In this document: positions 23,023 to 36,064 of the stretch, piece after piece
How positions within the stretch are numbered: position 1 is the stretch's first letter
Layout: each line of letters starts with the position of its first letter
Assembly: GCA_029582265.1 (NCBI GenBank)
Contig: CM055822.1
Location: 1,550,001-1,614,000, forward strand
Length of the DNA: 64,000 nucleotides
Direction: 5' to 3'
Source of the DNA: Zoroaster sp. YZ-2022
Lineage: Eukaryota; Echinodermata; Asteroidea; Forcipulatida; Zoroasteridae
Made by a program: the position numbers and the translations under genes
The notes under the pieces: model-generated
Seen by the model: the letters and a program-made list of their open reading frames with translations, nothing else
Told to the model about the DNA's origin: nothing
Database searches by the model: none

Positions 23023-25315
23023 AGCAAAGATAAACAGACAACAAGCCAAAATGTACATTATTTTGCATGAACATGTTGGCTGGTAAACAAAACTGACTCA
23101 ACAAAGTTGTTTCCAGCTAAGTGGCTCCTTGATATTAGCCCAGCTGATAGTAGAGAGCTGGAACAGTAATTCAGGATCACAGGTTCAAATCTCCCTTCAG
23201 GTTTTTTTCCCTTTTCTTTTTTCAAATTATTATCAGACCCACACCCACTCATAGGAAGGTACGTGTACATACCCAGACTTTGAGCAGGAAATAGTTAACA
23301 GGGTCATTCAAACCAATCTGAACAATAAAACTCCAGACATTTTTTTTAAATAAATTTAAAAATAAATAAATAAATAAATACAAAAATCCAAACAAACATG
23401 AATTTGATGAAAGTGAAGTACATGTACACTGTACATGACATTTATGTGAGGTGCCACGCCATTAAAACCGTCGACTGCAATTATACTCTGAGCGACATTG
23501 TTCACAATCCAAAATGGCGGTATCCATGAGATGATTTATGGCCATTAGCACACCACACAACACTGCAATCAGTCTTGTTGCATACTTAACTGTACGATGA
23601 TCTGAAAAGGATCATTAAATTTTCTCGCCCCCATCCCATCAGTTTGCTCTGATCGTCACAAGGTAATGTACATACTCCATTCCCCGATTGCTTTTCTAGG
23701 GCACACACTGTGGCCAGTCTGTTATTTGGAGAGTTGTGTCGTTATTTAGAGAGTTACGATGATAAGAGCAACAGCAAATCAGACAGGCTCCAAGCCACGA
23801 TAGGCTAACTTTGTTATCAGGAAGTCTGATTTTCTTATCTCTGCACTGTGACATCACAACGACAGTCAACGTGCCACTCTTAATAGAAGAGGAAATCAAG
23901 GAAATTGAGAGAGCATCCCGCTTAACACGGCTAGTGTGTTTTCTTTTAATATGACATACTGCATGTATTTATTTCTAAATCCGGGCAGTGTGGATCCCTC
24001 CATAAGTAGAACAAACATGTATGTTGGTTAGTTAGATTAACTGACAAGAACAAACACTGATTCTAGTACGTACGTACGTGTATATTTTTAGAGGGCGTTA
24101 CTCATCCATTAGAAATCGGAAATCTAAAATAATCTGAACTTCTGAAGGATTTATGTTATTATTTCAGATGTATTATTACATGTATTGACAGTCATTGGAT
24201 ATTTTTAGCTTTATCCATGATGACCCCAACCAGTGACCATGTGTTATGAGATTTCTTTGCGGCAGATGCAATATCTGGTAATTTTTAAGTAATCTTTGCA
24301 AGTATGCCAGTAGCTTTTTGCCCCAGAGCCAGAAAAAGAATTCCCGCAAACGAAGCACGAACGTTCATACATGTACTTGCACACGGAAAGAAAATATCCC
24401 TCGTTGTCTTTTGATTCAAGCCAATGCCAATTGAACCTGTTCTTTACACTAGCATCGATTTTTTTTCAGATTCACACCTCTTCCGACCTCCATTCAGAAA
24501 AAGAGGGCCGCGAAATGCAATCTTTATGATCACGTTACGATCACCATGTATACAACACACCGTATACAACACACACACACTACACGGACCCACACGCACC
24601 GTTTCCAATATGGCGGAACAATGAGCTAGTCTTAGTTCAAGCTCGTTATCTCGCTACTATCGAACGCCCTCTGTCGGTGAAATGTCCAAGTGTACGCAAT
24701 GGCATAAAAAAGAAAAGGTAAGATTGTCTTGATAACCAAGACTAACTGAACGCACTCTGTAAAGCTGACTTTTTTCCCCGGCCTGACGAAAGCGGCCGAT
24801 TTCTTTGGGAAAAATATGAAAAAGCCGGAATTCCGGCAACAGCCAGAAAACTGGCATCCCTGTCTTTGTAATCAAAACATAGAAATGTTCATGTTCAGAA
24901 TTTTGGAAGACTTTTGAGACTCTAAAAACATTTTTTCTTCCTGTCCTCGGAAGAATTAGTTTCTTCTGCAAAGTTACCACAGAAGCAACTGGGAAATTAC
25001 AATAAACTGAAATTTTTAAATTTTTAAATTTTAAATTTCAAATCAGACAATGTGATTACAATTAAGTTACAAAAAGATCCCTGAATGACTAATCAGATTT
25101 ATCAAGCGTGTAAATCATGCGCATAATTCCCAGTCATTATCTCAAACTTCAAAACTCAGACAAGCTTATTCTTGTACACGGATTTATGTTTTTTAAATGC
25201 AGAATTGTCTTAGTTTGAGTTTTTTCCAGGGGGAATGCCATTGATGGACAAATTGACAAAGTACATGTATACAATGCGCACATTGCTCTAGCATGTAAAC
25301 AAATGTTTTGTTAAT
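23023..25315. other. No gene recognised; SINE-like head near 23150
   Basis: At 23134-23195 a tRNA-like B box (CAGGTTCAAATCTCC) suggests a degraded SINE. AT-rich repeats at 23344-23380 (TAAA)n. AAAATGGCGG at 23511 and AATATGGCGG at 24607 resemble YY1 sites. A 10-bp inverted pair AGAGGGCGTT (24091) and AACGCCCTCT (24663) may bound an old MITE. No coding exon recognised. Confidence 0.4.
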
Positions 25316-25625
25316 TTAACCCTCCTACTACTACAAGGCTCAAAATCAGTCAAAATGTTGATATACTTGCCAAGGTATACATGTTTCTAGTGCACTTAAA
25401 AGTCAAATACTGTCAAACTTTACGTGTAGTAAGTACATTACAAAATGAGTCAACTGTTTTTGACTGGTAAAAGCATTGTTTGGTATTGTTCAGGGGGGTC
25501 AAAATGACAGTAAAAACCAGTCAAAAATTACCCTGTGTGCACATTTGGGTCAACAGTTAAAACAGGCAGTTTTGACCTTTATAGCAACTTCCCAGTAAAG
25601 TGCAGCAATAGTAGGAGGGTTTTAA
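25316..25625 (-). mobile_element. TTAA MITE family 1, copy 2
   Basis: Inverted relative to the 10.2-kb copy; TTAACCCTCCTACTACTACA to ATAGTAGGAGGGTTTTAA, with two extra T at the right edge. Rich in AGTCAAAA words. Confidence 0.87.
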
Positions 25626-25885
25626 TGGGCATATGCATGTACAGTACTAGCCAAAAATCATTCAGTATCACACACCCCTGATACTACAATCCCGGTCAAA
25701 TCTCACTGGGCCCCCATGCCCCCTGACAATGTCGGCTCTCATTGCGCGGTCTGTGCTCTGGCTGGAGATAACAACATTGGTGGGGGGAGCGGGGGAGCTG
25801 GGGACAGGGGAGGGTATGTTTATTGTAACGTGTCCCAACTATTTTGGCCGGGATTGTAGGTATGAATGCCCCCTTTGCTTTGAGA

Positions 25886-26052
25886 AGGGACAATATCATC
25901 ACGATCAGAACAGACTTTCAACAGGGCATGGAATCAGTGTCCTAGTTTAAGATCAACACAGTGACTGAAAAGTACTGGCTCATTTATGCAGCAGCAACGG
26001 TAATCATGTGGGGCATTACATGTATTTTCAGTCACTGAGTTTTAAATCTAAA
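25886..26052 (+). mobile_element. TTAA MITE family 5, truncated copy
   Basis: AAGGGACAATATCATCACGATCA, then ACAGTGACTGAAA and TTTTCAGTCACTGA, as in the 12.6-kb and 37.9-kb copies. The right terminus is missing. Confidence 0.7.
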
Positions 26053-26207
26053 CCTAACGGTTATTTCATTCACAATAAAGTACTTGCATTCCAAGCATCT
26101 TGATTTTTGTAATCATTTTTCATCTGTAACAAGAATAATTAGAAGTAAATCTTGTGTTTTGATATAAAGTAGCAAGATTTCAGGTAAATACTCAGCCAAT
26201 GGAACAC

Positions 26208-26522
26208 TTAACCCAAACCACCCCAAATCCATCAAAATCCTCCAAGGGGCACTTTTTTGGGGAAAAAAATCAGTACTGTTGGAAACTGGTACTTTCACCT
26301 CTTCAAATGGGGCAAAATTACTACCTGGCAAGAAGTACAGGCCATAAGTGCTGAATATGAAAGATCAACGAAAATGCATGGTGCATTTTGAAGTTAAGGG
26401 CATGTTTCCAAAAGTGCACTGATGGATTTTGGAGGATTCAGGAAGGTTCCTAGCCAGAATACCTATAGAGAGTTGGGGTTCAGGAAGGTTCCTAGCCAGA
26501 ATACCTCGTGGATTGGGGTTAA
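26208..26522 (+). mobile_element. TTAA MITE family 7 (TTAACCCAAACC)
   Basis: TTAACCCAAACCACCCC to GATTGGGGTTAA, TTAA at both edges. Near the right end a segment GGTTCAGGAAGGTTCCTAGC is directly repeated (26433 and 26478). Its CAAATCCATCAAAATCCTCC relates it to the minisatellite-carrying family. Confidence 0.7.
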
Positions 26523-26774
26523 TGCATGAATGGCATTCTGTGAGAGTGAGATACGTACATCCTAATAAAAAAATTATCAAGAACTATTTTATGGAAAACA
26601 TATGTACGTGGCAACATCATGTCTGGATTGAGACGAATATATATTTTTAAAATATTTTTATTCAGTACGTTCTTTTGAGTCATCAAAAGCCTACAATCTG
26701 ATCAAGCACGCATTTTATTTGTATTTTTAACTTTTAACTTTTTTTATAACCAATATATATGCAATGCATTGCTA

Positions 26775-27356
26775 TTAACCCTAACTCCCTAGGCCCATTT
26801 GCTTACACATAACCTGAATCCTTCCTAACTCCCTAGGCCTTGCTTACACATAACCTGAATCCTTCCTAACTCCCTAGGCCCATTTGCTTACACATAACCT
26901 GAATCCTTCCTAACTCCCTAGGCCCATTTGCTTACACATAACCTGAATCCTTCCTAACTCCCTAGGCCCATTTGCTTACACATAACCTGAATCCTCCAAA
27001 ATCCTTCACTAGTAAAGCAAGCACATGACATGTATGCACTAATGTATTTCTAATCTGTGATAGGGACCCTCCCTACATGCATAGAGCAATAAACAGTGTC
27101 CACTGACCCAAGCACTGACCTTGCAATCACTACAACAAACATGGATGTACATGTACCATGGAAAGGCAAGTATGCCTAATAACCTCAATCCTCCAAAATC
27201 CTTCACTTTAGCAAAGAGCATGTACATGTAGCATGTAACCTCAATCCTCCAAAATCTTTCACTTTAGCAAAGAGCATGTAGCATGTAACCTCAACCCTTC
27301 AAAATCCTTCACTTTAGCAAAGAGGATTTTGGAGGATTTGGGAAGGTTAGGGTTAA
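26775..27356 (+). mobile_element. Minisatellite-carrying MITE (family 3), copy d
   Basis: Intact TTAA ends; about five 44-bp units (one with a deletion in GGCCCATTTG), then the shared core and GGATTTGGGAAGGTTAGGGTTAA. The best compact reference copy of the family in the window. Confidence 0.9.
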
Positions 27357-27374
27357 TAGCCAAATTTAGTAGGT

Positions 27375-27600
27375 AAATGTAAATGTAGCTCCTAGCCTTC
27401 AACCACTGTGGACACAGGTTCGAATCCCACTCAGAACCGAGCTGACATGTAGATTAAGTTGTCAGTCCCTACCTGATTACGTGGATTGTTTTCCTAGAAT
27501 ATTTGTCTGGGCCCTTTTTCTCCCACATCTAAAATTGAACATTCCTTAATTGTCTTCTCTACATATGTTTCTTCTGGCTGATGAGCTACGTACATGTAAA
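27375..27600 (+). repeat. SINE (family C), copy 1
   Basis: A B-box-like ACAGGTTCGAATCCCACTC is followed by CAGAACCGAGCTGACATG, TACGTGGATTGTTTTCCTAG and CTGATGAGCTACG. The second copy at 55335-55520 matches over about 190 bp. Confidence 0.7.
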
Positions 27601-27663
27601 GTGGAGTTGTGCTTTTAGGGATTCCTTGGTTTCATTACCAGAAAGATATTATTATAAATAATA

Positions 27664-27975
27664 TTAACCCTCCTACTATAGCTGCACTTTAGTGGCAAGT
27701 AGCTATAGAGGTCAAAATCAGTCAACTGCCTGTTTTGACTGTTGACCCAAATATGCACACAGGGGCTTTTTTGACTGGTTTTTACTGTCATTTTGACCAC
27801 CCTGAACAATACCAGACAATGCTTTTACCAGTCAAAAACAGTCGACTCATTTTAACCTGTAAATGTACCTTACTACACGCAAGGTTTGACAGTGTTCGAA
27901 TATTAAGTGCACTAGATATAGCAAGTATATCAACATTTTGACTGATTTTGACCCTTGCAGTCACAGAAGGGTTAA
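27664..27975 (+). mobile_element. TTAA MITE family 1, copy 3
   Basis: TTAACCCTCCTACTATAGCT to GTCACAGAAGGGTTAA, intact TTAA flanks. Open frames over it on both strands are repeat-derived. Confidence 0.9.
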
Positions 27976-28034
27976 TAATGGCATTAGTGTTAAAGACGTC
28001 ATTAACAAATCATGCTATAGTGTATAGCATACAC

Positions 28035-28478
28035 ATATGACATAAAACACAATAAAGGGGGCCACTTTCCTACTGTCACGTTAGCAGTTTTTCTAATGGT
28101 TGTAATTTTTTTTTTAATATCTGAAACCACCCAAAAAGAATTTCAACATTTGAATAGACATGCATGCTTATCCTAAAGATAATTTGAGTTGATTATTACC
28201 ATTATTTTTTTAATTACCCTAAAATTTCCATCAACAAATGGATGGAAAAGTGAGGTAACTTTTTCCGTCCAATTTTTATGGAAATTTGAGGGTAAAAAAA
28301 ATTGTTTTTAAATAAATAAATCAACTCAAATTAGTTCTAGTATAAGCCTGCATGTCCATTCACATGTTGAAACACTTTTTGGTCGGTTTCAGGTACTTAA
28401 AAATAAATAACAACCATTGGAAAAACTGCTAATGTGATGGATGCAAAGTGGCCCCCTTTATTGTGTTTTATGTCATAT
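28035..28478 (+). mobile_element. 444-bp foldback element
   Basis: The left arm ATATGACATAAAACACAATA, AAGGGGGCCACTTT returns as its reverse complement at 28445-28478, and the pairing continues inward (TTTGAGTTGATTATT / AATAAATCAACTCAAA) almost to the centre. The element could fold into one long hairpin. No coding region. Confidence 0.85.
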
Positions 28479-29554
28479 ACAGTCCATGTACATTATACAA
28501 CTGAAGTAAGTAGTAGTACGTACATGTTGTACATGTACCCTTGCCAATTGATTTGGCAAAAAGTACATTCTTTTTAATAAGTTGTTCATTTGCTTGCTGT
28601 TGTTTGCTTGTATTGACAGAGCCTTCACACAAAAACCCTGAGATCACCAAAATCCCTTAGAAGAATCAGTCACTAAATTTCCATTGGTTATTCATCGCCA
28701 TGTTCCTCTGTCAAGCTACTTGTACTCCAATGAATAGAAAATACCCATGTAGAACTGAGGGCACTGAATAATGGACGATAATTTCCATGGATAATATCAG
28801 TTTTGCTTTCCTTTGCACCGTTTCTTAATTCAACATTCCCCGTCCAGGAAGGGACTGGATATCCTGGCCCTGCCCATGCGGAAATGAGCATTGAAGTAGT
28901 GTCACTCTTGCTACAAATCAGCCGGGGCTGGGGCTGCATCAGATCTTGGCATTAGCCTTTTACCAGTCTTGACAGATCAATCCATGAGAGGCAGCCTCTG
29001 CCGAGAAACTTGCCCTTCCCTTGGGGCTTGTTGCTCAGGGGTCCTTGTATCGGCCTGAAATGTACAGTCTGTACAAAGCGGTTTGCAACAACCATCCAGT
29101 TGGTATGACAAGGCACTGGGTAACATCCATCAACTAAGTTCCTTGACTGTGCACAGTGTTTCACTTGACAAGTTTATTACCATAATAAATTTCTGTCCCA
29201 GGTGGAAGGACATGGATACCTTCTCCTTTTAAACCCCCTCCCCCAAAAAACAAAATATATTATAAAAAATAATTAAAAATCACATTCATTTTTAGAAATG
29301 ATAACATGGGCCAATTTGTTTAGAACTTTAGAACTAGCTAAGAAATGTTCCTAGCAAAATATAAAAAACTAAATAAATAAATACTTCACCTCCTGCATTT
29401 TCCCAATTATTAATTTGAACCCCTTTAAGACCAAGAGCGGAGTCAGACACAGCAACGGGCAGGATGTGACGCGCCTCTTTCAAACCTTTTCACCAGCTTA
29501 ACTGATGTGGTCGGTGATGAGGCCTGTAATTTTCACCATCACACTTTGGCCAGT
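28479..29554. other. No gene recognised
   Basis: Minus-strand frames at 28688-28939 and 28952-29164 are in slightly GC-richer sequence but show no splice-consistent domain or motif. Confidence 0.4.
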
Positions 29555-30193
29555 TTAACCAGTTCACGTCGGGAATATATATTTTTTTTTTTCCGGTCCC
29601 CCGTGCGGGTTTATTTTCAGTGAAAAATCTGAAAAAATTTCTAGCCATTAATAATTTTTTTTGTCAATGAAACTAAGTCCAGACACCCAAATAAACACCT
29701 TTACTCATTGACATTTTGAGAATTAAATGGCTAGTTTTTTAATTACGGTTGTGTTTGTTCAGCACAATTAGACCGCTGGCAAGCTCCGATGCAACAGCCT
29801 ATTAGCGACCAGCACCCGGTCGAACAGACGGCATACCAGGAGAGAGAGGAAAGGCCTCGTAAACAATGGATATAAATCCGTCTTTACAAATTCTTGGCTG
29901 GTACGTCAAAGGAACAGGTCTTGGATAAAGGGATTACGCAAAAATCAACAAAAAGAGTGAACTCGTTCATTGTTTGCAGTGCCTTTTGTCCGGGGCCACC
30001 GAACCGTGACCCCATGGACTCCGAGAAACGATTGCGTGTATACAAGTCAGCCACCACGACGGCACGCCACGTGTGGCGTGTTGACAAGTCTCCCGGTAAC
30101 ACACAAAAATCGGAATGCATGTTTAGATGCTCTCTGATCCCCGGTTCAAAAAAAAAATGCGTGTATACACGGCCTCCAATGCGAACTGGTTAA
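29555..30193 (-). mobile_element. TTAA MITE (family TTAACCAGTTCGCG), long copy
   Basis: TTAACCAGTTCACGTCGGGAA to GGCCTCCAATGCGAACTGGTTAA, intact TTAA edges. Its right end matches, in reverse, the left end of the 9.66-kb copy. At 639 bp it is longer, with extra central sequence including a 99-residue open frame lacking any transposase motif. Confidence 0.85.
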
Positions 30194-30602
30194 GAAATTT
30201 AGACATTTAATATTTTTCGACTTGATGCACATGGTGTGCTGCTTCCGGATGTCTGGTGTTGTTTGGAGTTGAGATGCTCTGTGACTGTGCGCTCTGCAAA
30301 CCAATCAAGATGAGGCACGTACAAGTGCCTAGCTGACCATGCGAAGAGAGCCATGTCCAGAAGCACCCCCCCCCCCATGAACTGAACTCCGGTGGCAACT
30401 ATGTAAAAACTCAACCACAGAAATTGCGGGGAGTGCAGAGTACTTGGATCCACCACATAAATACCCCCTGACTATTATAAAAGCCAATGCAGTATGGGTA
30501 ATAATAAATGATGGAGTCACATAATGAAAGGCATAGTCACATGTGCATACATGTATACATGTACATGTACATAATCATATATTACTGTCAGAAGTAGATT
30601 GT

Positions 30603-31010
30603 CTACATGAAGTGTGCCACTCCTGTACTAACCTAGTCCACGGCATAGTACTCCAAGGATTTGGCCCATTTGTGACATTTTGTTCCACAAACTGATGCAG
30701 AAGGTCTCAAAAAGAAGCAGTGCAGTCTGGGAGACTTATCCGGTGTGTAAGGGAACTGTATCTCATGCGCGCACCTTCGCGTTTATCGAACGCATCCATT
30801 GTTCGCCACACAGATGGTTTGCCTGCGTCTAGTTCAAGATTGCATTCTAGTTCTCTAGGAACTAGCTTCACATGGAAACGTCTGTCCCATAATGCCCCAC
30901 GGCAAGCTGGGCAGGGGGAGAAAAACCCGTAAACAAGCGCAATATGCGTGCGCGTATTTGTAATACAATGCCATGGTGTGGGTTACAGCAGGCTGGCACA
31001 CTTCATGTAG
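30603..31010 (+). mobile_element. 408-bp element with 17-bp perfect inverted ends
   Basis: CTACATGAAGTGTGCCA and TGGCACACTTCATGTAG bound it; inside, further inverted pairing (CCACGGCATAGTA / TACAATGCCATGG). No target duplication seen; no coding capacity recognised. Confidence 0.7.
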
Positions 31011-32045
31011 GTAATAGACTGCTGGTACTGTACATGTAATTTACAATCTAACTATATACTCATGTACTAGAGCAACTTCCACAGTAATAAAACTAACTAA
31101 ATATCAAAGGTGGAACAGATTCCAATAGAGGTCATACATATGAGAAACAAACACAGGCGTAAATCCCGGGGGGACAGAGGGATACATGTATACCCCTCTT
31201 TTTGGCCCGGGGGGTGGGGGAGATGGTGGGAGATGGTCCATAGGAATTTGTCATGCAGTAAACAAAATAATAGGGTAATAAGCAAATAATTCATGTAAAA
31301 TAGTGGTGAAATTTGGTTTGTTTAAATATTTATTTCTGCTTGGCTGTGTGCCAGTGGCGTAACCAATGGGGTTCAACCCCTGGCATGCCGGTTTTTTAAA
31401 AATTGTTTTAAATGGTAAAAAAAAAGAGACGAGAAGAGAAATGGTACAAGTACAAAAAGTGTTTTGGGGGGGGGGGTATGGGGTGGGATATAACTATCCT
31501 CCATTGAGCGACATTTAAAATCCAGTACATCATGCAAACAAACCATCCCCCCCCCCCCCCCACTTTTTCGACATGGATTTTAGGCCACTGGAAACAAAAT
31601 CCAGTCAGGAAAGTGTCATGCAGGTAATGCATACATTTTTGTGTACAAATCAAAGTACAATTCAGAGAGGGCATGAAGTACAATGGGTCCCAAAGGTCAT
31701 GCTAGTTTTCAAACTGACATCCAAAGTTATGTCTTGCCAGCTAGTGAGAGGGAGCGCCAAATGCACTACCAAAATCAGTCACAGATTTTGCTGAATTATT
31801 TCTGTAAACTTGATAAAGAATTTTGCCCAAGTTAATTTTTTTTTATTTTAGGTGTTGTTCCTGTTATTCCCTTTGTTGCTGGACTGTAATTTTTTTAGGC
31901 ATTTCTCACTGGATTTGTACACATTTGTCAACCGAGGACATTTCCAAACAGTAACTGCCAACCAAGAAACCGTCGTTCCCTTTTGTTAAAAGTTCTGGGT
32001 TTACAACACCGAACAAATGCCCATATGTGACTTGTTTGTGTACAT
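31011..32045. other. No gene; possible hAT end near 31350
   Basis: CCAGTGGCGTAACCAATGG at 31350 resembles the left end of the hAT-like elements at 15.06 and 36.07 kb; the right end is uncertain. Poly-G and poly-C tracts at 31465-31475 and 31547-31561. Confidence 0.35.
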
Positions 32046-32046
32046 A

Positions 32047-32838
<792 letters not shown>

Positions 32839-33479
32839 GGAGGGTTTTAATTTGGGTAACTAGATATGCATTCATGTAAATTAAACCAAAAAAAACAGTT
32901 CATAAAAAAAGGAAATCCTTTGTATGAGAAGTAACAACAAAAGGTTATAGATGCAAAGAATTAAATGACTTTCATTTGAAATATTTTTAAATAGAATCTA
33001 AAATTGTTATAAAATTTAAATAATTGATTTCGGGTTTGGGACTTCTCATCATAAAACTTGAGTATACCTACAAATACTATCCACTGAAAAACAAAACTGA
33101 ATACTGTATTCCACAACAAAGAAAGCTGTAAACTGTTAAACAGACTAACAATAACATTTGCAGTATCATGACCAATGCACACTGCATAATGCATGAACCA
33201 GCAATCTATAGCTATAAATCTGTAGACAGGAAACAGCCGTAGACACAAAGCCTTTGAAGTTGACCGCTACTGCTCATGCTACACACACTGTAGCAACATT
33301 TAAATAAAACTGTGCATAATTCCAGTCACAGCAAACTTCATTGGATACCAGAATGTTTACACAAACCTAGCTAGGTCTAAATCTTCAATACAGTATAATC
33401 ATGGAGCTAATTAAATTATCACTTTCGACTTCCTAACCATACATAACGCCCAGCAATAATCACACAAAACCAGCCCACC
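32839..33479. other. No gene recognised
   Basis: AT-rich; the 95-residue minus-strand frame at 32961-33248 has no recognisable motif. If the RRKQ exon is real, this is its first intron. Confidence 0.45.
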
Positions 33480-34130
33480 GCTCTGCACAGTTAACATTAT
33501 TTAAAGCTCTGTTACAAACACCTAACCTCGTGAACCCAAAATGCAAGCGATCGCCGGCCACAAAATCCTCGGCGGCACCACCAAACAGAACTTCTTTCGG
33601 GCTAATTTCCGCGGCGCCTACGATTCGCTTACATGTCGGCTAACGGTGATTTATTAGACAAGCCTAACACTTGACCCTGGCGAGGGTGTTGACCGAGATG
33701 CGTCAATCATCTGACTTCAAGGCGAATGAAACATGTCAGTCTCAAACCGTCAACACATCAATGCAAAATCGGCATGCAAGGCAGGATGGAGTGTGTGAGC
33801 CAACCAACCAGCCGCGCGCTGCCCATCATCATCAGCCGGGTGTTGAATCCAGCTCGCGCTCGCTCGCTCGATCGGTCGGCCCAATCTCGTTGCGGGCCCC
33901 AGCCACACCTTTGCCACCTTGGAAATAGTAGAAAATAGCACCAAACTCACCTTTTAAACGTTTCGGAGCCTGCTGCTTCCGTCGGGGCATGTTCCTCTGA
34001 CGGAATTTCCAGGCGGCGCGGAGAAGAACTGTCCGAAATGGGCTTTTATGTGTGGAACCTAACGTGCATACGACATGCACTCACTGCAGCTGGCAGACAT
34101 CAACATGGCGAGTTAATGAGATATGAGGGC
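33480..34130 (-). promoter_or_regulatory. CpG-rich patch around the RRKQ first exon, likely promoter and 5' UTR
   Basis: Within an otherwise AT-rich window this stretch is visibly rich in CG dinucleotides, with runs such as GCGATCGCCGG, GGCGGC and a CTCG-repeat near 33855-33875. It brackets the short first coding exon on the minus strand, so transcription probably starts around 34.0-34.1 kb. Open frames on either strand here have no recognisable domain. No TATA element was identified. Confidence 0.5.
33951..33990 (-). CDS. First coding exon of an RRKQ-motif zinc-finger regulator (Teashirt- or FOG/ZFPM-like)
   Basis: ATG at 33990-33988 begins thirteen codons, MPRRKQQAPKRLK, plus one base, then a consensus donor GTGAGT. 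An N-terminal M-[PS]-R-R-K-Q-x-x-P peptide encoded by a tiny first exon marks several large zinc-finger repressors (SALL, BCL11, ZNF423/521, FOG/ZFPM, Teashirt); in FOG1, SALL and BCL11 it recruits the NuRD complex. MPRRKQQAP is closest to vertebrate Teashirt proteins; the exon ending in Lys resembles FOG, and human ZFPM1 is a neighbour of ZC3H18. No zinc-finger exon was recognised between here and position 1 on this strand, so the first intron would exceed 33 kb. The exon sits in a CpG-rich patch, as expected for a developmental gene promoter. Confidence 0.6.
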
Positions 34131-36064
34131 GCTATAACACTGTCAAACAGCTACTTACCACATGTAACTGCATGCTTTTTCGGAGCCTGGATGGAGCGAT
34201 TAACCCTTTTCCCCCCTTTTACAAACAATTTTGGGAAACTAAAGGAACAAATAACAAATAAATAGATACAAAATAAAAATGGAATTCCGGAGGGAGCTCC
34301 CAGATTTGCACACTCGCTTTGGAAAATAAAGATAGAGGAATCGAGTTGCTAATAATTATTCTGTAACTGAGAAGTTTTCAAAGCAGGAAGGGAAACATCT
34401 TCCTCTCCCTAAAGATGGGTGTGTCGGTCCATTTGTAAATTTGTCGGTACCTTACACCAATAGTTCTTAGTTGGTACATCACCGATCATCTAAAACACCC
34501 CCCAAAACGAACAAAAACCTAGTTGGCCCATTTCGGAAAAAATCCTGGCTAAGTACATAATAAGCCATGGTATAACAATGACTTCAAGGCACACAATAGA
34601 AATTGAGGGGGGTATGCTTTGTCATAAATGTTTAAAGACACATTAAGATTCATGTTCATGAATTCGAGAAAAAAAACGAAAAAAAACCCAGCATTTTCTC
34701 ATGATCCAAGGGGCATTAATGCGTTAATGGATCTTTAGGCATTTTTATTCTAAATCTTCTCTGCATACGTCTAAAACTTGACCACTTATTATTGCTATGG
34801 GGGACTTTTGATTTCAGGCCTATCTAAGCTTTTATAATAAATCAAACATTCTAATGATATAATAATTGTATTTATCAAACATAGTTTCATGTATCACATA
34901 TTTTGTATTCGTACAATAATACCTATTATATTTAATCATTCATTTTCAAGATTAATTTACTAATCTTCATTCGCCGCCAATAAACATGTGACATGACTGA
35001 CCTGCCCATGTTTTCCGTCGTCAATCAAAAAGAAATATGCAAACCAGTTAGACACGCCTTGCTCACGTGATAGGCTCAGTACAACGGGTGATGACGTCAA
35101 TCAGTTGAGCAAATAATATGTCACATCACCGAAATGATTGATGGGTGGTGTGGAAACTCCGGCTTTGTGCTGGGGCTTACTGCGTCGTGGGACTGTGCAG
35201 TTGCCACAAATAATATTACCTCGTCAGTGCCACACAGTACGTATAGGCATAATAATAAGATTATTATATCTCGGTTCTTTTCAGGCAGTACAAATGCCGC
35301 GAATTTATGGCGCTGGGAGCCCATCACTCACAAATTATGCAGCATAAATAACCACATTATTCTCTTTAACGATCGTGGGATATAATATGCCTATAACTTC
35401 ATTCATCATCACTAGTACAGGTCTAATATTTATTTTGACCAGATCAAATTCATGAGTCCGATCCTTATTATTCTCGAGTTACTTTAGTGATGTATTTGTT
35501 GTATTTTGCTTATTACAAGACTAGTAAATGATCAGAAGATGTTTTAAAAATAAGTTAATGAGTCATTACAGTATCCTAATGGGAACAGCGGGGCCTCGCC
35601 ACTGAAATTAGTGATAGATGGTTTAATAACTCGACATGCAAATGGTACATTAAAGGGAAGATACAACACGGGACCAATGTTGGTAAATTGACTGCTTCTA
35701 AAAGTAGATCTTATAGTATAAAACAAAGGGAAGGTATACACATTGAACGGTTTGTTGGCAAAACTGATTCCGTGAGCATGCTCGATATTGAAAGCCAACC
35801 ATGCAGAAATCCAGGGTCTTGAAAATGAGGGGCACACTTGCCAAAATGGGGTGGCAAAATACCTACTAAAACGTTGTACATTTACATTGCCGCCCCATGG
35901 CGATAAAAATGGGCATTTGACCCCCTTCCTTGCACTGTAAGAAATATTGGGCAAACACGGTTGATATGTTGCCCAACACTGGTCAACATATCATCCGGTT
36001 ACACAGTTGGTTTACCATTGCCTAATGTTGGATAATTTTTTGCTAAAATATGTGAACAGTTGTG
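34131..36064. other. No gene recognised; upstream region of the RRKQ exon
   Basis: Mostly AT-rich and free of the window's repeat families at 34.3-35.5 kb, which is unusual here and could reflect regulatory constraint. Open frames at 35121-35385 and 35544-35954 have no recognisable domain. Confidence 0.4.

Noticed and set aside
33671..33938. Plus-strand frames in the CpG-rich patch
   Set aside because: No domain or splice context; they overlap the promoter-like region and putative first intron of the minus-strand RRKQ exon.
35121..35385. Overlapping frames on both strands
   Set aside because: No conserved motif, splice context or similarity recognised.
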